NCBI GenBank assembly: GCA_004764695.1 | Contig: SMSO01000031.1 | Coordinates: 9,273,761-9,337,760, forward strand | DNA: 64,000 bases | DNA from: Schizochytrium sp. TIO01 | Taxonomy: Eukaryota; Sar; Bigyra; Thraustochytrida; Thraustochytriidae | Direction of reading: 5' to 3' | Shown: piece by piece, positions 21,926-32,348 of the stretch | Position numbering within the stretch: the stretch's first letter is position 1 | How the letters are laid out: the number at the start of each line of letters is the position of its first letter | The notes under the pieces: model-generated | What the model was told of the DNA's origin: nothing | What the model saw: only the letters and a program-made list of their open reading frames with translations | Database searches by the model: none | Translations under genes and position numbers: made by a program

Positions 21926-23539
21926 GCTGACTTTAAAACAACGAGAAATGTTATATTTTCAAGTTTACACTTTTGTCTAAGAATCTTGAGTTTATGTTCT
22001 AGAGCATTGATTTCTGTGGAACAACTTATGGAACTTGTGAACCTCTAATTTAAATATAATTTGAATACTATATCTATAAATCTGAAAGATATTTTAAATT
22101 TAAAAAAAATCAATTTTGTCACATTCCCGCGTATGATTGCTGAGAACCTGCGTTAAAGGAACTGTGGACAAGACATTGCTACTGTTCCTACCGTATCTTA
22201 TAAAATTTAAAATTCAAGTTCACATATGATAAGAACAAGACAATGAGATAGTTGATTATGAAGAATCTCCAAAATTTAAAGTGTAAAAAACATAATTTAT
22301 TGAATACGTATGAAAAAATCTCCCCTATGGTTCACAAGGCGTTTCCATCCTTTTCTGACAATAACGTGTAACAATACAGATCAAGTCTGTCTGAATATCC
22401 TAAGTATTATGTAAATGATTTTACCATAGAAATACAATTGCAAGGATAGCAAATTGCCAACTCAAAAAACTTGAAATTTGTAAAGCCTTCCTATTTCTTA
22501 CCTCCAAGCCTCTTGTCTCTTGTCTTCATCCCGTCAATCAACCTCAACTTGACCAGATTCAGCTTTTGTCAATAATTTAATATGGTCTTCGATGATTTCA
22601 CTTGGAGAAATTATCGAAGGCGGGGGAGGAATAAGAGAGGATGTACCATATAACTTCATAGTAAGATAATATTATCTTCCTTGTATCAAAGAAAACCAGA
22701 CGTAATAAATAACATGAATAATATGGATCTGTGAGCTGATTGAGCTCAGATAAGATTAAAATCTATTGTTTACCATTGTTAAGGTCAGGCTTTAGTTTTC
22801 TTCGCCGTTTCAGTTTGTCAATTGTCAATACATGTGCTAAGATCAAAACACCGCTGCACTCCAGGAGATCCATCATGAGACTCTTCGATTATTCAAAATA
22901 TCAGGTATTGGACGCATTGTATTGCTCCTGGTAATATCCAAGCCACTAAGTCGGATGTGGGAACTAATTCCCAAGGACTGTATAGATTGCTAGCTAGCGT
23001 CAGCTATTTATTTTCGAAAGTTATGCCTATTACTAGGACCTAACTATATAGCAATAGGGTCCTAAGATTGGATAAAAGGAGGAGGGAACGAAAATGAGGA
23101 ACTAAAAATGAGTTCTGCAATGCGCAACCGTCGTGGTAATAATTCTAGTAGAGAACGTAGAGGATGCCATTTACCAAGAGAAAGTTTAAAATTGTAGAGC
23201 GAGCAACAGGAGAGAGAAAAGGCAACCTCTGATTCATGGTCAGGTTTCTGCCCTTCCCTAACTTTGCAAACTGACAACTGGGTGGAAACTTAACCACGAC
23301 CAAGCAGCCAAGACGAGGGTTGAGTGCAATCATACTGGTATCTTGGGCGACAAGCTGGCTCTGACTGCGAGAACCACAAGCCTTTGAAAAGAGCACTGGT
23401 GTGTTGCTTGCATATCAGTTATTCATCAGTTCATTAGCTTTGAGCATAAAGTTTGCTGCCTTCTCTTGGAGCTGCGTGGCGTTACAGACCACAACACGAA
23501 TCATTCAAAGACAAGTTTTAAAGAACAGAGATTGCAAAT

Positions 23540-25954
23540 ATGTTTGCTGCACCAAGTCCAAGAGCTGCAGACATGAGCGGCAATGCCAGGGCTGTGCCCC
23601 TGGTGACCCCTCGCCGGAGCACACGTCGTAAAAGTGGCGCTCCTGCATCAACAACGAAGCGCACAACTACGGCACGTCGCACGGCCGGAGCTACAAGCAC
23701 ACGAAAGGTTGGGCGTTCGACTGCTCGACGTACTGTGAAAAGGGCTTCTGCCTCAGCTGCAAAGGGTTGGACAGCTCGCGTTGCAGAATCAGATAACCTA
23801 GAGTCTAGCTTCATGTCATTGGACGACGATGATGTTGATGTGGCACCTGACGCAAACTTTGAGAGCCACTTTACCGATGAAATCCGCAAAGAAGATGAAG
23901 ATTCATCGATATCTCCTAGTGGCAAAGCTGCAGACGAGAACTCTGGCGCTGGAGCAAATATGCCTAGAAGCCCAACATTGAATGAGCGGCTCAAACGCGC
24001 TGCAGACTCAGTGCGTCCATCATCGCATAGGCGCAACAAGAAAAGGCGCAAGACTAGTGGCCCCTCATCCCCGGTTATGAATCTTGATACTTCAATGTTT
24101 GACTCAGTGGATGTGAGTCCACAGAGTGATCGCAGCGGAAGATCTTCATCAGCAACAGCGCCTTCTGCTAAAAAGCAAATTAATTCTCAGAAGAAGGAGC
24201 TAGAGGAGGAAGAAGAGCGTAAGTCCCAGGCTCGCGACTTTAAAGATCGTGGAAACGAGCACTACGCTGAGAAGGATTATGAGTTAGCTGAAAAGATGTA
24301 CACGAAAGCCATTGAACTTGACCCAGGAAACTCCGTATACTATGGCAATCGTGCTGCTTCGAAACTTATGCAATCCCGTTACGTCGATGCTATTGAGGAT
24401 TGCAACAAGTCAATCGAACTTGACCCCTCTTACACACGTGCACGGGTACGCGCTGCCCGTGCTTCGCTAGCTTTGGGTGACATGGACATTTGCAAAGAGC
24501 ACCTTGGTGCGCTCGTAAGACAAGGTAAAGGTCACACAGAGGAAGTCAAAGAGATGCTCATTCTCTTTGCAGAGTATGAGCAACTTCTCGAAGACAGCGA
24601 TCTGGCTCTGAGCGAGGAAAACAGTGAGGAGTGCGAACGCCTCACTGATAGAGCGCTTCAAATTGCGCCAGGATCACGACGAATCTGGATCTGCAAACAA
24701 GCTTTGAAACTCCTCAGACTTGCTACATCTGGCAAAGCTCCTATGGTGAACAAGTCCGAGCTTCAGGGTGTGCGTGCTGAGCTTGAAGGAATCATTTCGG
24801 CAACACAGAATCCGAATGATGAGGAGATGCTGCTTGCCGAGTGCTACAATTATGCAAAAGTTTTACTGTATTGTGCTCTAACAACCGAGGCCAAGATCCT
24901 TTTTGGTGTCTGCTTGAAACTACGTCCTCAGGACGGACGAACCCTACGCCGAGTTGAGCAGGTCCGCGAGATGGAAACGCTACTCAACAAAGGTGTTGCT
25001 GCATTCTCAGATGGTCGTAATGAGGAGGCCTTAGAGACCTTTGATCGCGCACTTCAGCTCGATGCAGCCAACAAAGCTTTCAATGGTCGAATGTTCTTTC
25101 GTCGTGCTGCAGTAAATATGGCTCTTCACAGATTTCGTGATGCCATTGCAGACTGCAATCGGTCTCTAATGAATCTGCCTTTGTATCACAAAGCCCGTGT
25201 TCGGCGCGCGCACGCTTTCATGCGTCTTGGGGACTACAAAACTGCAGTCGAAGATCTTGAAAAAACATATCGAAAGCAACCTACTGCGGCAATTGCTCGT
25301 GAACTCAAGAGTGCTCGCGCTTTCTTGGAAAAGGCTCAGCGCAAGGAAGAAGAACGCAAGGCTAAAGAAGAGTTTGATAGGAAAAAGAAACAGCAAGAGT
25401 CAGCTGATTATTTTCGCTCCCGTCGCAGCACATTCGCAGGTCAGACAAAGGAAGACTCAACAGGTACCGCTAGTTCTGGATCTGCACGCTTTCGTCAGAC
25501 AAACTTTTTTTCCTCCTCGAACGCTTCTTCTAGTTCTTCTTCCTCGAGAAGAAGATCCGGGTCTAATGCATCTGGGGCAGGACCACGCACCAGAGCTAGC
25601 AGCAGTGGAAGTGGAAATAGCGGGGCAAACAACCAAGGAACTAAGCGAGAAGCGGAAGCACCCCCTCAACACAACTATAATACAAGAAGCAGCAAAAAGG
25701 CTGAGCGTCCTCAACGCCGGCGTTCTTTTGAACCTGAGACCACCAGTCATTATCAAGTCCTTGGCCTGGCGGCAACAGCAACCTCTGCTGCTGTGAAAAA
25801 AGCATACAAGCAAAAAGCTCTTCGATACCATCCAGACAAGTGCAAATCACCGAGTGCAGAAGCAAGGTTTAAGCGCGTGGCCGAAGCCTATCGCGTTCTC
25901 AAATCCCCTTCCACAAGACGTGCATATGATGCAAAGCAAACGAGCTATTGGTAG
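23540..25954 (+). CDS. TPR-DnaJ co-chaperone (DNAJC7-like layout)
   Basis: Seen: 804 residues. The N-terminus (1-80) is rich in Arg, Ala, Thr and Lys (RRSTRRKSG, RRTVKR), resembling nuclear or nucleic-acid-binding tails; an acidic Ser-rich linker follows. TPR repeats start at ~232 (DRGNEHYAEKDYELAEKMY), and a second TPR block lies at ~477-580 (NKGVAAFSDGRNEEALETFD). A charged coiled-coil helix is at ~588-625 and a Ser-rich linker at ~640-735. A C-terminal J domain (737-804) has the HPD motif at 764-766 and the helix II/III pattern KKAYKQKALRYHPDK. Family knowledge: J domains stimulate Hsp70 ATPase through HPD, and TPRs dock Hsp70/Hsp90 tails or clients, as in DNAJC7. Inference: a client-transfer co-chaperone, possibly nuclear because of the N-terminus. 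Met12 is an alternative start. It is convergent with the LRR gene, 180 bases apart. Confidence 0.9.
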   Translation: MFAAPSPRAADMSGNARAVPLVTPRRSTRRKSGAPASTTKRTTTARRTAGATSTRKVGRSTARRTVKRASASAAKGWTARVAESDNLESSFMSLDDDDVDVAPDANFESHFTDEIRKEDEDSSISPSGKAADENSGAGANMPRSPTLNERLKRAADSVRPSSHRRNKKRRKTSGPSSPVMNLDTSMFDSVDVSPQSDRSGRSSSATAPSAKKQINSQKKELEEEEERKSQARDFKDRGNEHYAEKDYELAEKMYTKAIELDPGNSVYYGNRAASKLMQSRYVDAIEDCNKSIELDPSYTRARVRAARASLALGDMDICKEHLGALVRQGKGHTEEVKEMLILFAEYEQLLEDSDLALSEENSEECERLTDRALQIAPGSRRIWICKQALKLLRLATSGKAPMVNKSELQGVRAELEGIISATQNPNDEEMLLAECYNYAKVLLYCALTTEAKILFGVCLKLRPQDGRTLRRVEQVREMETLLNKGVAAFSDGRNEEALETFDRALQLDAANKAFNGRMFFRRAAVNMALHRFRDAIADCNRSLMNLPLYHKARVRRAHAFMRLGDYKTAVEDLEKTYRKQPTAAIARELKSARAFLEKAQRKEEERKAKEEFDRKKKQQESADYFRSRRSTFAGQTKEDSTGTASSGSARFRQTNFFSSSNASSSSSSSRRRSGSNASGAGPRTRASSSGSGNSGANNQGTKREAEAPPQHNYNTRSSKKAERPQRRRSFEPETTSHYQVLGLAATATSAAVKKAYKQKALRYHPDKCKSPSAEARFKRVAEAYRVLKSPSTRRAYDAKQTSYW

Positions 25955-26134
25955 ATACCGAGTAAAATTCCCAACAGATATTGAAATACATCATTTTAGC
26001 AAATTAAGTTGTACTTTGCTTTCCTTTGATACGTTTGTACTTTGGACATGGAGATAGGGAATGATGACAACTCGACAAGTAAGAAAATCTATAACTCCTC
26101 CGTAACAATGATTATTTTGATATCTAAATTATCT

Positions 26135-27607
26135 CTACCATGCATCAACCTTTCGTTGCGTACTCCAGGTTCTTGTTGTTGGTTTACTGAGTGAAATGCC
26201 ATCGGCATCAACACTCTCGTCCACGGTCTTATTTTTCTTCTCTTTTTTGCTCTTCTTCTTAAGCTTCTTTTCCTCACTTTCGTCTGATTCAGGTTTCGAC
26301 CTCTTGCGTCGAGAGACCTTCTCTACAATCACCTCTGCAACACCAGATCGAGCAGGATCAACAGTCTGAACAGGCGGTTCACGCTCAGGTGTCAACGGTG
26401 TGGAGGCGGCCTTCGATTTGGGAGGAGCTTCCTCTGCTGCATTGCTAACATTGACTTTGCCCCTTTGATTAGACCCAGAAGTTGGGGCGCTTTTCTTAGA
26501 GCTGTCTTTGGTTTCTGTGATTGCGACCGGCTGCGGAGCAAGACCAAGCTTGTCAAGTAGCACACCGTCACATGTTTTGAGCCGGGAAGCGTCTTTGAAG
26601 AACTGTTTAACAACGACACGAACAAGCTTTTCTTTTTCCTCTGCCGAAAAGTTGTCATCGCTTGAACTTTCTTTGACACCCAGTAGCTTTGCAACAATCG
26701 GATTGCGGGCAATGGAAACATGTATAAGGGATGCACTCAATTGCTTCAAAACTTCAATTTGTTTTGGCTTGGTAATGTGGTTATTACTCACGTCCAGCAC
26801 TGCAAGTTTGTTGCAATCTTGTAAAATGGTTGGGTCGAGGCTTGTGATGGAATTGTGCGAGAGTCTTAGTTCTGCGAGAAGAGGACAACGACGAATATCA
26901 GGGAGCGACCGAAGGTCATTCTTTGAAGCACTCAATTTCTTCAGACCCGGCAGGTTTTCTAGCTGAGTACGACTATCTAGTTTCTTGAGCTTATTCCCAG
27001 ACACAATTAAGGTGTTTACGGCAGGCAGCGCTTCAGGAAACTCAATGGATTCAATTTGATTATCATTGAGTACAAGCGCTGCCAATTGTTTCATATGGGC
27101 TAATGCAGCACTTGAGAAATGGGTCAAGTTGTTGCCAGCGAGCTTGAGAGTGACAAGCTTTTCAAGTTTCCATCGGCCAATGCGCTCAATACATTCGTTA
27201 TCCAGCTTATTGTTGCTCAGGTCCAGGAATGTGAGCATCGAAGGTGTATCCACAGAAAACACACGTTTCGGCAAACTCACAAGGTTGTTCTTTTGAAGAA
27301 ACAGTTTGAAAAGGCCTGTGAGTTCGACAAGAGACTTTGGAGCAAGACGATCTGCTCCAAGGTCTTCGAGATGCAATACTTTGGCTTTGGCCAGGTCTGA
27401 GACTCCAGCTTCGACCATTAGTTTTTCCACACGAGATTTGGTAAGAACTCGCTCTACAGCTCCACTGGCCACTTCCGGCTCCTCCGGACGTGTTGCTATG
27501 GGCTTTGAGACATTTTTCTCACGCGCGACCCCTCTTTTAGTAAGTGTCTTTGGCACAGCTTTCGCGGCTGGGCCTGCCCGGCGTTGATTCTGCTTCGGAC
27601 TTGCCAT
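26135..27607 (-). CDS. Leucine-rich repeat protein with Lys-rich, probably nuclear tail
   Basis: Seen: 490 residues. After a basic N-terminus, residues ~75-305 contain about nine LRRs of the SDS22-like class (LTFLDLSNNKL, LVTLKLAGNNL, LAALVLNDNQI, LAELRLSHNSI, LAVLDVSNNHI). They are closed by a cap-like helical segment (~320-355, VVKQFFKDASRLKTCDGVLL). Residues ~360-490 are disordered, with a basic cluster (432-460, SRRKRSKPE and KKLKKKSKKEKKNK) typical of nuclear or nucleolar localisation. The C-terminus ends in TWSTQRKVDAW. No enzyme domain. Inference: a nuclear LRR scaffold, for example in the style of PP1-regulatory or snRNP-associated LRR proteins; which one cannot be decided here. It is convergent with the TPR-DnaJ gene. 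Confidence 0.85.
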   Translation of the reverse strand: MASPKQNQRRAGPAAKAVPKTLTKRGVAREKNVSKPIATRPEEPEVASGAVERVLTKSRVEKLMVEAGVSDLAKAKVLHLEDLGADRLAPKSLVELTGLFKLFLQKNNLVSLPKRVFSVDTPSMLTFLDLSNNKLDNECIERIGRWKLEKLVTLKLAGNNLTHFSSAALAHMKQLAALVLNDNQIESIEFPEALPAVNTLIVSGNKLKKLDSRTQLENLPGLKKLSASKNDLRSLPDIRRCPLLAELRLSHNSITSLDPTILQDCNKLAVLDVSNNHITKPKQIEVLKQLSASLIHVSIARNPIVAKLLGVKESSSDDNFSAEEKEKLVRVVVKQFFKDASRLKTCDGVLLDKLGLAPQPVAITETKDSSKKSAPTSGSNQRGKVNVSNAAEEAPPKSKAASTPLTPEREPPVQTVDPARSGVAEVIVEKVSRRKRSKPESDESEEKKLKKKSKKEKKNKTVDESVDADGISLSKPTTRTWSTQRKVDAW

Positions 27608-29084
27608 TGGCTTTGACGGCTACTTTGCAGCCAGTGGTCTTTTTTATCAAATAGGACTTCTGCAACTACCTTTCTGCCTGATCAGCAAGTGCCTCTCGTG
27701 TTGTTAATGCTGATGAAGCTTTCGTGATGGTTGGAATTGATTGAAGAGCAGGATGGTGTTTTTGTCTTCTTCTTCGTCTTTCTTTGAATGACTGGACCTC
27801 CTTTTCGTAGGCAGAGTTCTCCCAGAGCAGAGAGGGATATTACTATTAGTAGTAGACGTAACTATGTAGGTATTATTCAACTAGGATACATCTATTTCCA
27901 AGTCTCTACAGAATGATACCTCAAAACTGTGCAAGCAATTCTAACTCTTGTTGAGGTCTTAAACTCTTTATGGAAAGAGAAGTGATCTCAACCTTTAATG
28001 CAATCATCAATACCGGATTTGGAATACCTAGCCTAGAATAAAAGATTTGGACTTTCGTGCAGGCAATCGTGTCCTTATCATTGGGTAGCAAAGCTGTATT
28101 TCCATTCTTAGAATTTTGAAATTATCTTCTAACAGATCTTAAAAGAAATGTACAATACCTGCATATCATGAGTAGGTGCATGTTTGGGTTACCAAATGAA
28201 TTTCTATCTACGACGTAGGTACAGTCAGAGACAGCCATCACAAATTAATTTCATACCTGCCCAGCTTCTCCTCGGTCATCCATTCATCTGATTGTCAAAC
28301 TATCGAGGGATAGGTCCTAACCTACTTCGTACCTAAAGCGCAAAGATTTATTTGAGAGTTTTAACCCAAATTCGAGTACAAGGATTGATTGGAGTAGTGA
28401 GAGTCACTGTGGTCTAACAGAATCTCTATTAGTATATATTAAGTTTATTTTCATTCATTATTTATTTTTAAGAATCATTATTTTTAAGAACTGTTATGTA
28501 ATTTGTTAGTGTTTACTGCTAATGTCGAATTGATTGTTTGACTATTTGTGATTGATAGGTGAAAGTTGAAAAATAAGTGCATAATAGGTATTAGGGAATA
28601 GTAGGGGAAATATGGCACCTGCAAGTCAACGGCTTGATTTGCTCACCATTTCATAAGTAAAATGACACAGAGAAATAGGGCTACGACTGATCAAGGAACA
28701 TAAGGGCTGGGGGCTATTATAGAGAGCATGGCAAATATACAATTGCATTAACGTCAGCAAAATATTGGGCTACACGGGGTCTTAATAGTCCACAAGAGAG
28801 GACGCAGCTAGCAGTTCAAAGTATTTGGTGAACTTGAGGCGGCGAGCCCCTGGCAGAGCAACGCTTTTGCCTCTGCTCTGCCCAAGCACGGGGATAAGAA
28901 AGAACCGCACTAGTATCAAAAGCATCAAAATTGAGGACAACAAGAGATCCCTTCACTTGGAGACTGGGCTGCAAACAGTCAAGTTAGCACAGGGCCACTC
29001 ACTCGCTTCTCTCTGTTGTTTGCTTGTGCGCGGAAGATATAACTACAGCTTTTTGGTGGGGGCGACCCGCATCTAAAAATCCGA
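27608..29084. other. Divergent promoter region
   Basis: 1.5 kb between divergently transcribed genes (LRR to the left, giant secreted protein to the right). Next to the LRR gene there is a pyrimidine-rich tract (27750-27790) and a TAGTAGTAGAC...TAGGTATT motif group (27845-27875). A GC-richer stretch (28830-29070) lies just before the giant gene and probably belongs to its leader. No convincing gene. Confidence 0.5.
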
Positions 29085-32000
29085 ATGCATTTTCTTCAAT
29101 CAGAGTTCCTAAATTTGCATCTTTTACATATTGGGGAGTACAATGTAAAGCGAAAGTACATGGGGTTGCAGACATGGCCAAGTAAATTAAGGTGGTCGCA
29201 AATACAGAATTTGATACTGTGTCTTTTTATCACAATATGGATTCAAGTTGGCCCTTGGGTCACAGAAGCCTATACTTCGAGTCCAGGCACAGGGGTAATG
29301 TACATGGAGGTTTACATTCAGCCTAGCGAGGGATACGCTGGTGAACCATTTGGAGTACAGCCTTGCATAGCCTTCTTGGACATACAAGGTCGTCTCGTCA
29401 ACACCACAATGAACTCGTACTACTCGACTGCAAAAACGTATGCTCGCTTCGAATTAGAAAACCTGCCTTCTGATTCAAGGTATGCTATCCTAGAGCAGGA
29501 AGGACGCGAAGGTGAAATTCCAGAAGTTGAAATTGTGGAAGGTTGGGCCAATTTTACGGGGCTCAAATTTGATGACTTAGGTGATGGTTTTATCATTAAC
29601 TTTTACACTGAAACCTTACAAGTTAACAGTGAACCAATGAGCAACCGTTTAGGTCTGCCATATGAGCTTCGTGTGATTCAGGATGTTGGTACGGCAACTG
29701 GTGGCGTAGAATTCAAACCTCAGCCAATTGTGGCTATTGTTGATAAGGGAGGGAACACTGTAACCACTGTATCAAGCGGAACTATGACAGTAAGCATTTG
29801 CCAGCCAAGCGATGGCATGGGCTGTGCAGCAAACCCAGGTGGTACCCTCACTAGCCTTGCTGCAACGTCTTCGTTCGTAGCTTCGATAAGTGCTGGGCGA
29901 GCTGTGTTTTCTGGATTGAGTATTGACAAAGCAGGAACGCCTTATCAACTACTCTTTGTGTCTACATATACTGGTCTATCTCAAACAACACTAATTACGG
30001 CAGAATTCACTGTAGGTGTTGGCCGTGCTGTAGAAATCCGCATGGAGCAAAATGTCTCTGATGCAAAGGGAGGTCTTCCTTTCGGACAACAGCCAGTTAT
30101 CTCCCTACGCGATGCAGGAGGAAACATTGTTACAGAAGATAATGTACAGCCACCCTACTCAACAGTCAGTCTGCATTTAAGTAATAATCCGACTGTCGCA
30201 TTGCTTTCCTCAGCACTCAATAGCTCCCGAACTCTATATTTCACTTCTGGCATTGCCACATGTGTAGACTTCAAAATTAACAAAATTGGCCAAGGCTATC
30301 AAATTGGGTTCACAGCTAATATGCGAACTGCAACCGGAATTGCCTATACAGTGTATACAGATTCCCCGCCTTTTGATGTTACACTTGGTGATCCAACAGC
30401 TCTGGAGATACAGCGTGGCGTCGGTGGGGCATACGCCGGAGGACTACCTTTCTATGAGCAACCTATTATTCAGCTAGTAGATGGCGGTGGAAATGTCTAT
30501 GATACAGAAAGTAACGCCCAAGTTGAAGCTCAGTTAGTCGTGAGTCCAGGTGGCTTCGAGATGTTAGGTGTTCATGAAGCAACATTTTTCAAAGGGGTGG
30601 CTCGCTTTCGTTCTCTGAAAATCATCCAGCGAGGGGTAGGTTACACAATTACATTTAATTCCACAGTAGATGGGCAGACCCTCTATGTAAATAACACCTT
30701 CGATGTACTCTCCTCATGTGAATTTGAGCTGATGGCAGATGACGCTGAGAAGGATGACCGTTTCGGACATTCGGTGTCGATCTATGATGATACCCTTGTG
30801 GTAGGTGCGCCCTTTGAAGCTCAAAGTGTATATGAGGTACAACGAGTGACAGCATTAGCTGAAGAGGGTACTGTGTTGACAAATCAAGTCCAGAGGGTTC
30901 AAATTCGAGGCCGCCACCAAACAGAAATTCAAGTTGTATCTTCGTGTGGAAACGGTGCAGCATCCAGCACGCTTGCAGGATATTTCACGTTGACGTTTGA
31001 AGGACGAACGAGTCGACCATTGCGCTATGACATACACCCAAATGTACTGAAGAGCTACCTGGAAACCGATATACCTGCTGTTGAGACTCTCACTATCGAG
31101 AAAGTAGCGAACTCTAATTGTAATGCCAGCAACAGCTATAATTGGACCATCTACTTCAGCGAGCTAGAAGGAGAAATTCCTGAATTTGTTGTAAATTACG
31201 TTGGTCTTAGCACTTCAGCAAGCCCTGATCCAACAACCTTTCGATACTCGGCAACCGAGTTCAAGGGAATGCAATCTGCAAGCTCTGCTGATGATGTGTC
31301 AGTTACCGTGACAACTCTTAGCGATAGCCCTATAATTACTGGCTCATTCAACCTTATTGTAGGAGGTGATGGGACCCCCTTAGGAGATGATGTTGAACCT
31401 CTTGCGACAGAGAATATTTCAATCTCTGCCACTGGTGTTCAACTAAAAACAGCCGTAGAAACCGCAGTTCGGCAACTTGTTGGATCTCATTATCAAAGCA
31501 TTTACACATCATTCAATCTGCTTGATGTCACCCGAACCGGGCCAGATAGTCAAGGTGGATATATATGGGATCTTACTTTCCCCGCTACGGTAAATGGGGT
31601 ATATGACTGGCGCACTATCGAGGTCGACATTAGTGGGCTTTCAGGGCTTGGAGTTAACTCCCTCGTAACAATTACACAAGAAGGCCAATCCCCTCTAGCT
31701 GGAAATTTTGCTTTGTGGTTTAAGAATCAAGGTCCAACTCCTATTCTTGCATATAATGAGCCAGAAGCCACTTTCAAAGCCAAGCTAGAAACCTTGCCAA
31801 CTATCCAGGATGTCACTGTGGTACGCTCGACCACGTCATCTGGTTATGTCTGGACTGTTACTTTTCTTGCAACATCCAACAAAACAGAATATGGATTTGT
31901 CGCTGACGAAATAGGTAATCTACCTCCGCTGAAAGCAGACACATATGAACTCCGCGGCACAAATGCTCAAATCCTTATTGAGTACGCATATGCAGTAGAT

Positions 32001-32348
32001 AACATGGACACGCTCAAGTGTCAGACAACACTTGATGAGGTCACTGAATATGACGCAAACGTCGAGCCGTCAAACTGCGTCTTGCAAGATATTGACGAGT
32101 TTTTGCTTCCTGAAGATATGCCAGTAATGGGAAAAAAGGGGTCTGAAGCTGGTGCCGCTTACATCATGTATCGTGACGAGGCAAACCTAAAGTGGAGTCA
32201 AGCTGTAAAACTTCGTGGGTCTGACTCAACGCCTTATGATAACTTTGGATGGGCAGTCAGTTACGACAATTCTACCAATGCTGGTGGAGATCAGACAGGG
32301 AATAATTGCTGTTGGTGCCCCCCACGCAGAATATCGCGGAAATGCTGA
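29085..32348 (+). CDS. Giant secreted adhesin-like protein, 5' part (before frameshift)
   Basis: Seen: 1,087 codons. A hydrophobic signal segment lies at ~42-58 (NLILCLFITIWIQVG) followed by WVTEA|YT; Met26 is an alternative start nearer to it. Residues ~80-540 hold four ~115-residue beta-rich repeats with the pattern GG.PF..QP.I...D.GGN.V. An FG-GAP-type motif follows (DRFGHSVSIYDDTLVVGAP), then a series of ~90-residue modules with G.F.L.F....T..L.Y, LET...I..V.V and Y.WTV.F. The frame ends inside a second FG-GAP motif: DNFGWAVSYDNSTN is read, but the expected IIAVGAP is found only in the +1 frame. So this is not a complete protein: it continues into 32215-38922. Many N-glycosylation sequons. 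Inference: extracellular matrix or adhesion protein. Confidence 0.8.
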   Translation: MHFLQSEFLNLHLLHIGEYNVKRKYMGLQTWPSKLRWSQIQNLILCLFITIWIQVGPWVTEAYTSSPGTGVMYMEVYIQPSEGYAGEPFGVQPCIAFLDIQGRLVNTTMNSYYSTAKTYARFELENLPSDSRYAILEQEGREGEIPEVEIVEGWANFTGLKFDDLGDGFIINFYTETLQVNSEPMSNRLGLPYELRVIQDVGTATGGVEFKPQPIVAIVDKGGNTVTTVSSGTMTVSICQPSDGMGCAANPGGTLTSLAATSSFVASISAGRAVFSGLSIDKAGTPYQLLFVSTYTGLSQTTLITAEFTVGVGRAVEIRMEQNVSDAKGGLPFGQQPVISLRDAGGNIVTEDNVQPPYSTVSLHLSNNPTVALLSSALNSSRTLYFTSGIATCVDFKINKIGQGYQIGFTANMRTATGIAYTVYTDSPPFDVTLGDPTALEIQRGVGGAYAGGLPFYEQPIIQLVDGGGNVYDTESNAQVEAQLVVSPGGFEMLGVHEATFFKGVARFRSLKIIQRGVGYTITFNSTVDGQTLYVNNTFDVLSSCEFELMADDAEKDDRFGHSVSIYDDTLVVGAPFEAQSVYEVQRVTALAEEGTVLTNQVQRVQIRGRHQTEIQVVSSCGNGAASSTLAGYFTLTFEGRTSRPLRYDIHPNVLKSYLETDIPAVETLTIEKVANSNCNASNSYNWTIYFSELEGEIPEFVVNYVGLSTSASPDPTTFRYSATEFKGMQSASSADDVSVTVTTLSDSPIITGSFNLIVGGDGTPLGDDVEPLATENISISATGVQLKTAVETAVRQLVGSHYQSIYTSFNLLDVTRTGPDSQGGYIWDLTFPATVNGVYDWRTIEVDISGLSGLGVNSLVTITQEGQSPLAGNFALWFKNQGPTPILAYNEPEATFKAKLETLPTIQDVTVVRSTTSSGYVWTVTFLATSNKTEYGFVADEIGNLPPLKADTYELRGTNAQILIEYAYAVDNMDTLKCQTTLDEVTEYDANVEPSNCVLQDIDEFLLPEDMPVMGKKGSEAGAAYIMYRDEANLKWSQAVKLRGSDSTPYDNFGWAVSYDNSTNAGGDQTGNNCCWCPPRRISRKC

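Larger units (their letters stand above)
15294..23539. other. 8.2-kb AT-rich gene desert
   Basis: No convincing gene on either strand: the longest frames (17681-18019 minus, 20202-20459 plus, 21160-21396 minus) are low-complexity and lack domain character. The desert contains a decayed interspersed repeat (16098-16500, 21483-21925), CTTT, AGTT and TTGAA microsatellites, a GC-richer island with an inverted repeat (18126-18430), and very AT-rich stretches such as 18840-19010. TAGGTA motifs, frequent beside genes, are sparse here. The final ~500 bases should hold the promoter of the TPR-DnaJ gene. Confidence 0.6.

Noticed and set aside
28825-29076. 83-codon frame just before the giant secreted-protein gene
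   Set aside because: It starts at TTG, is in another frame from the gene and probably lies in its leader or promoter.
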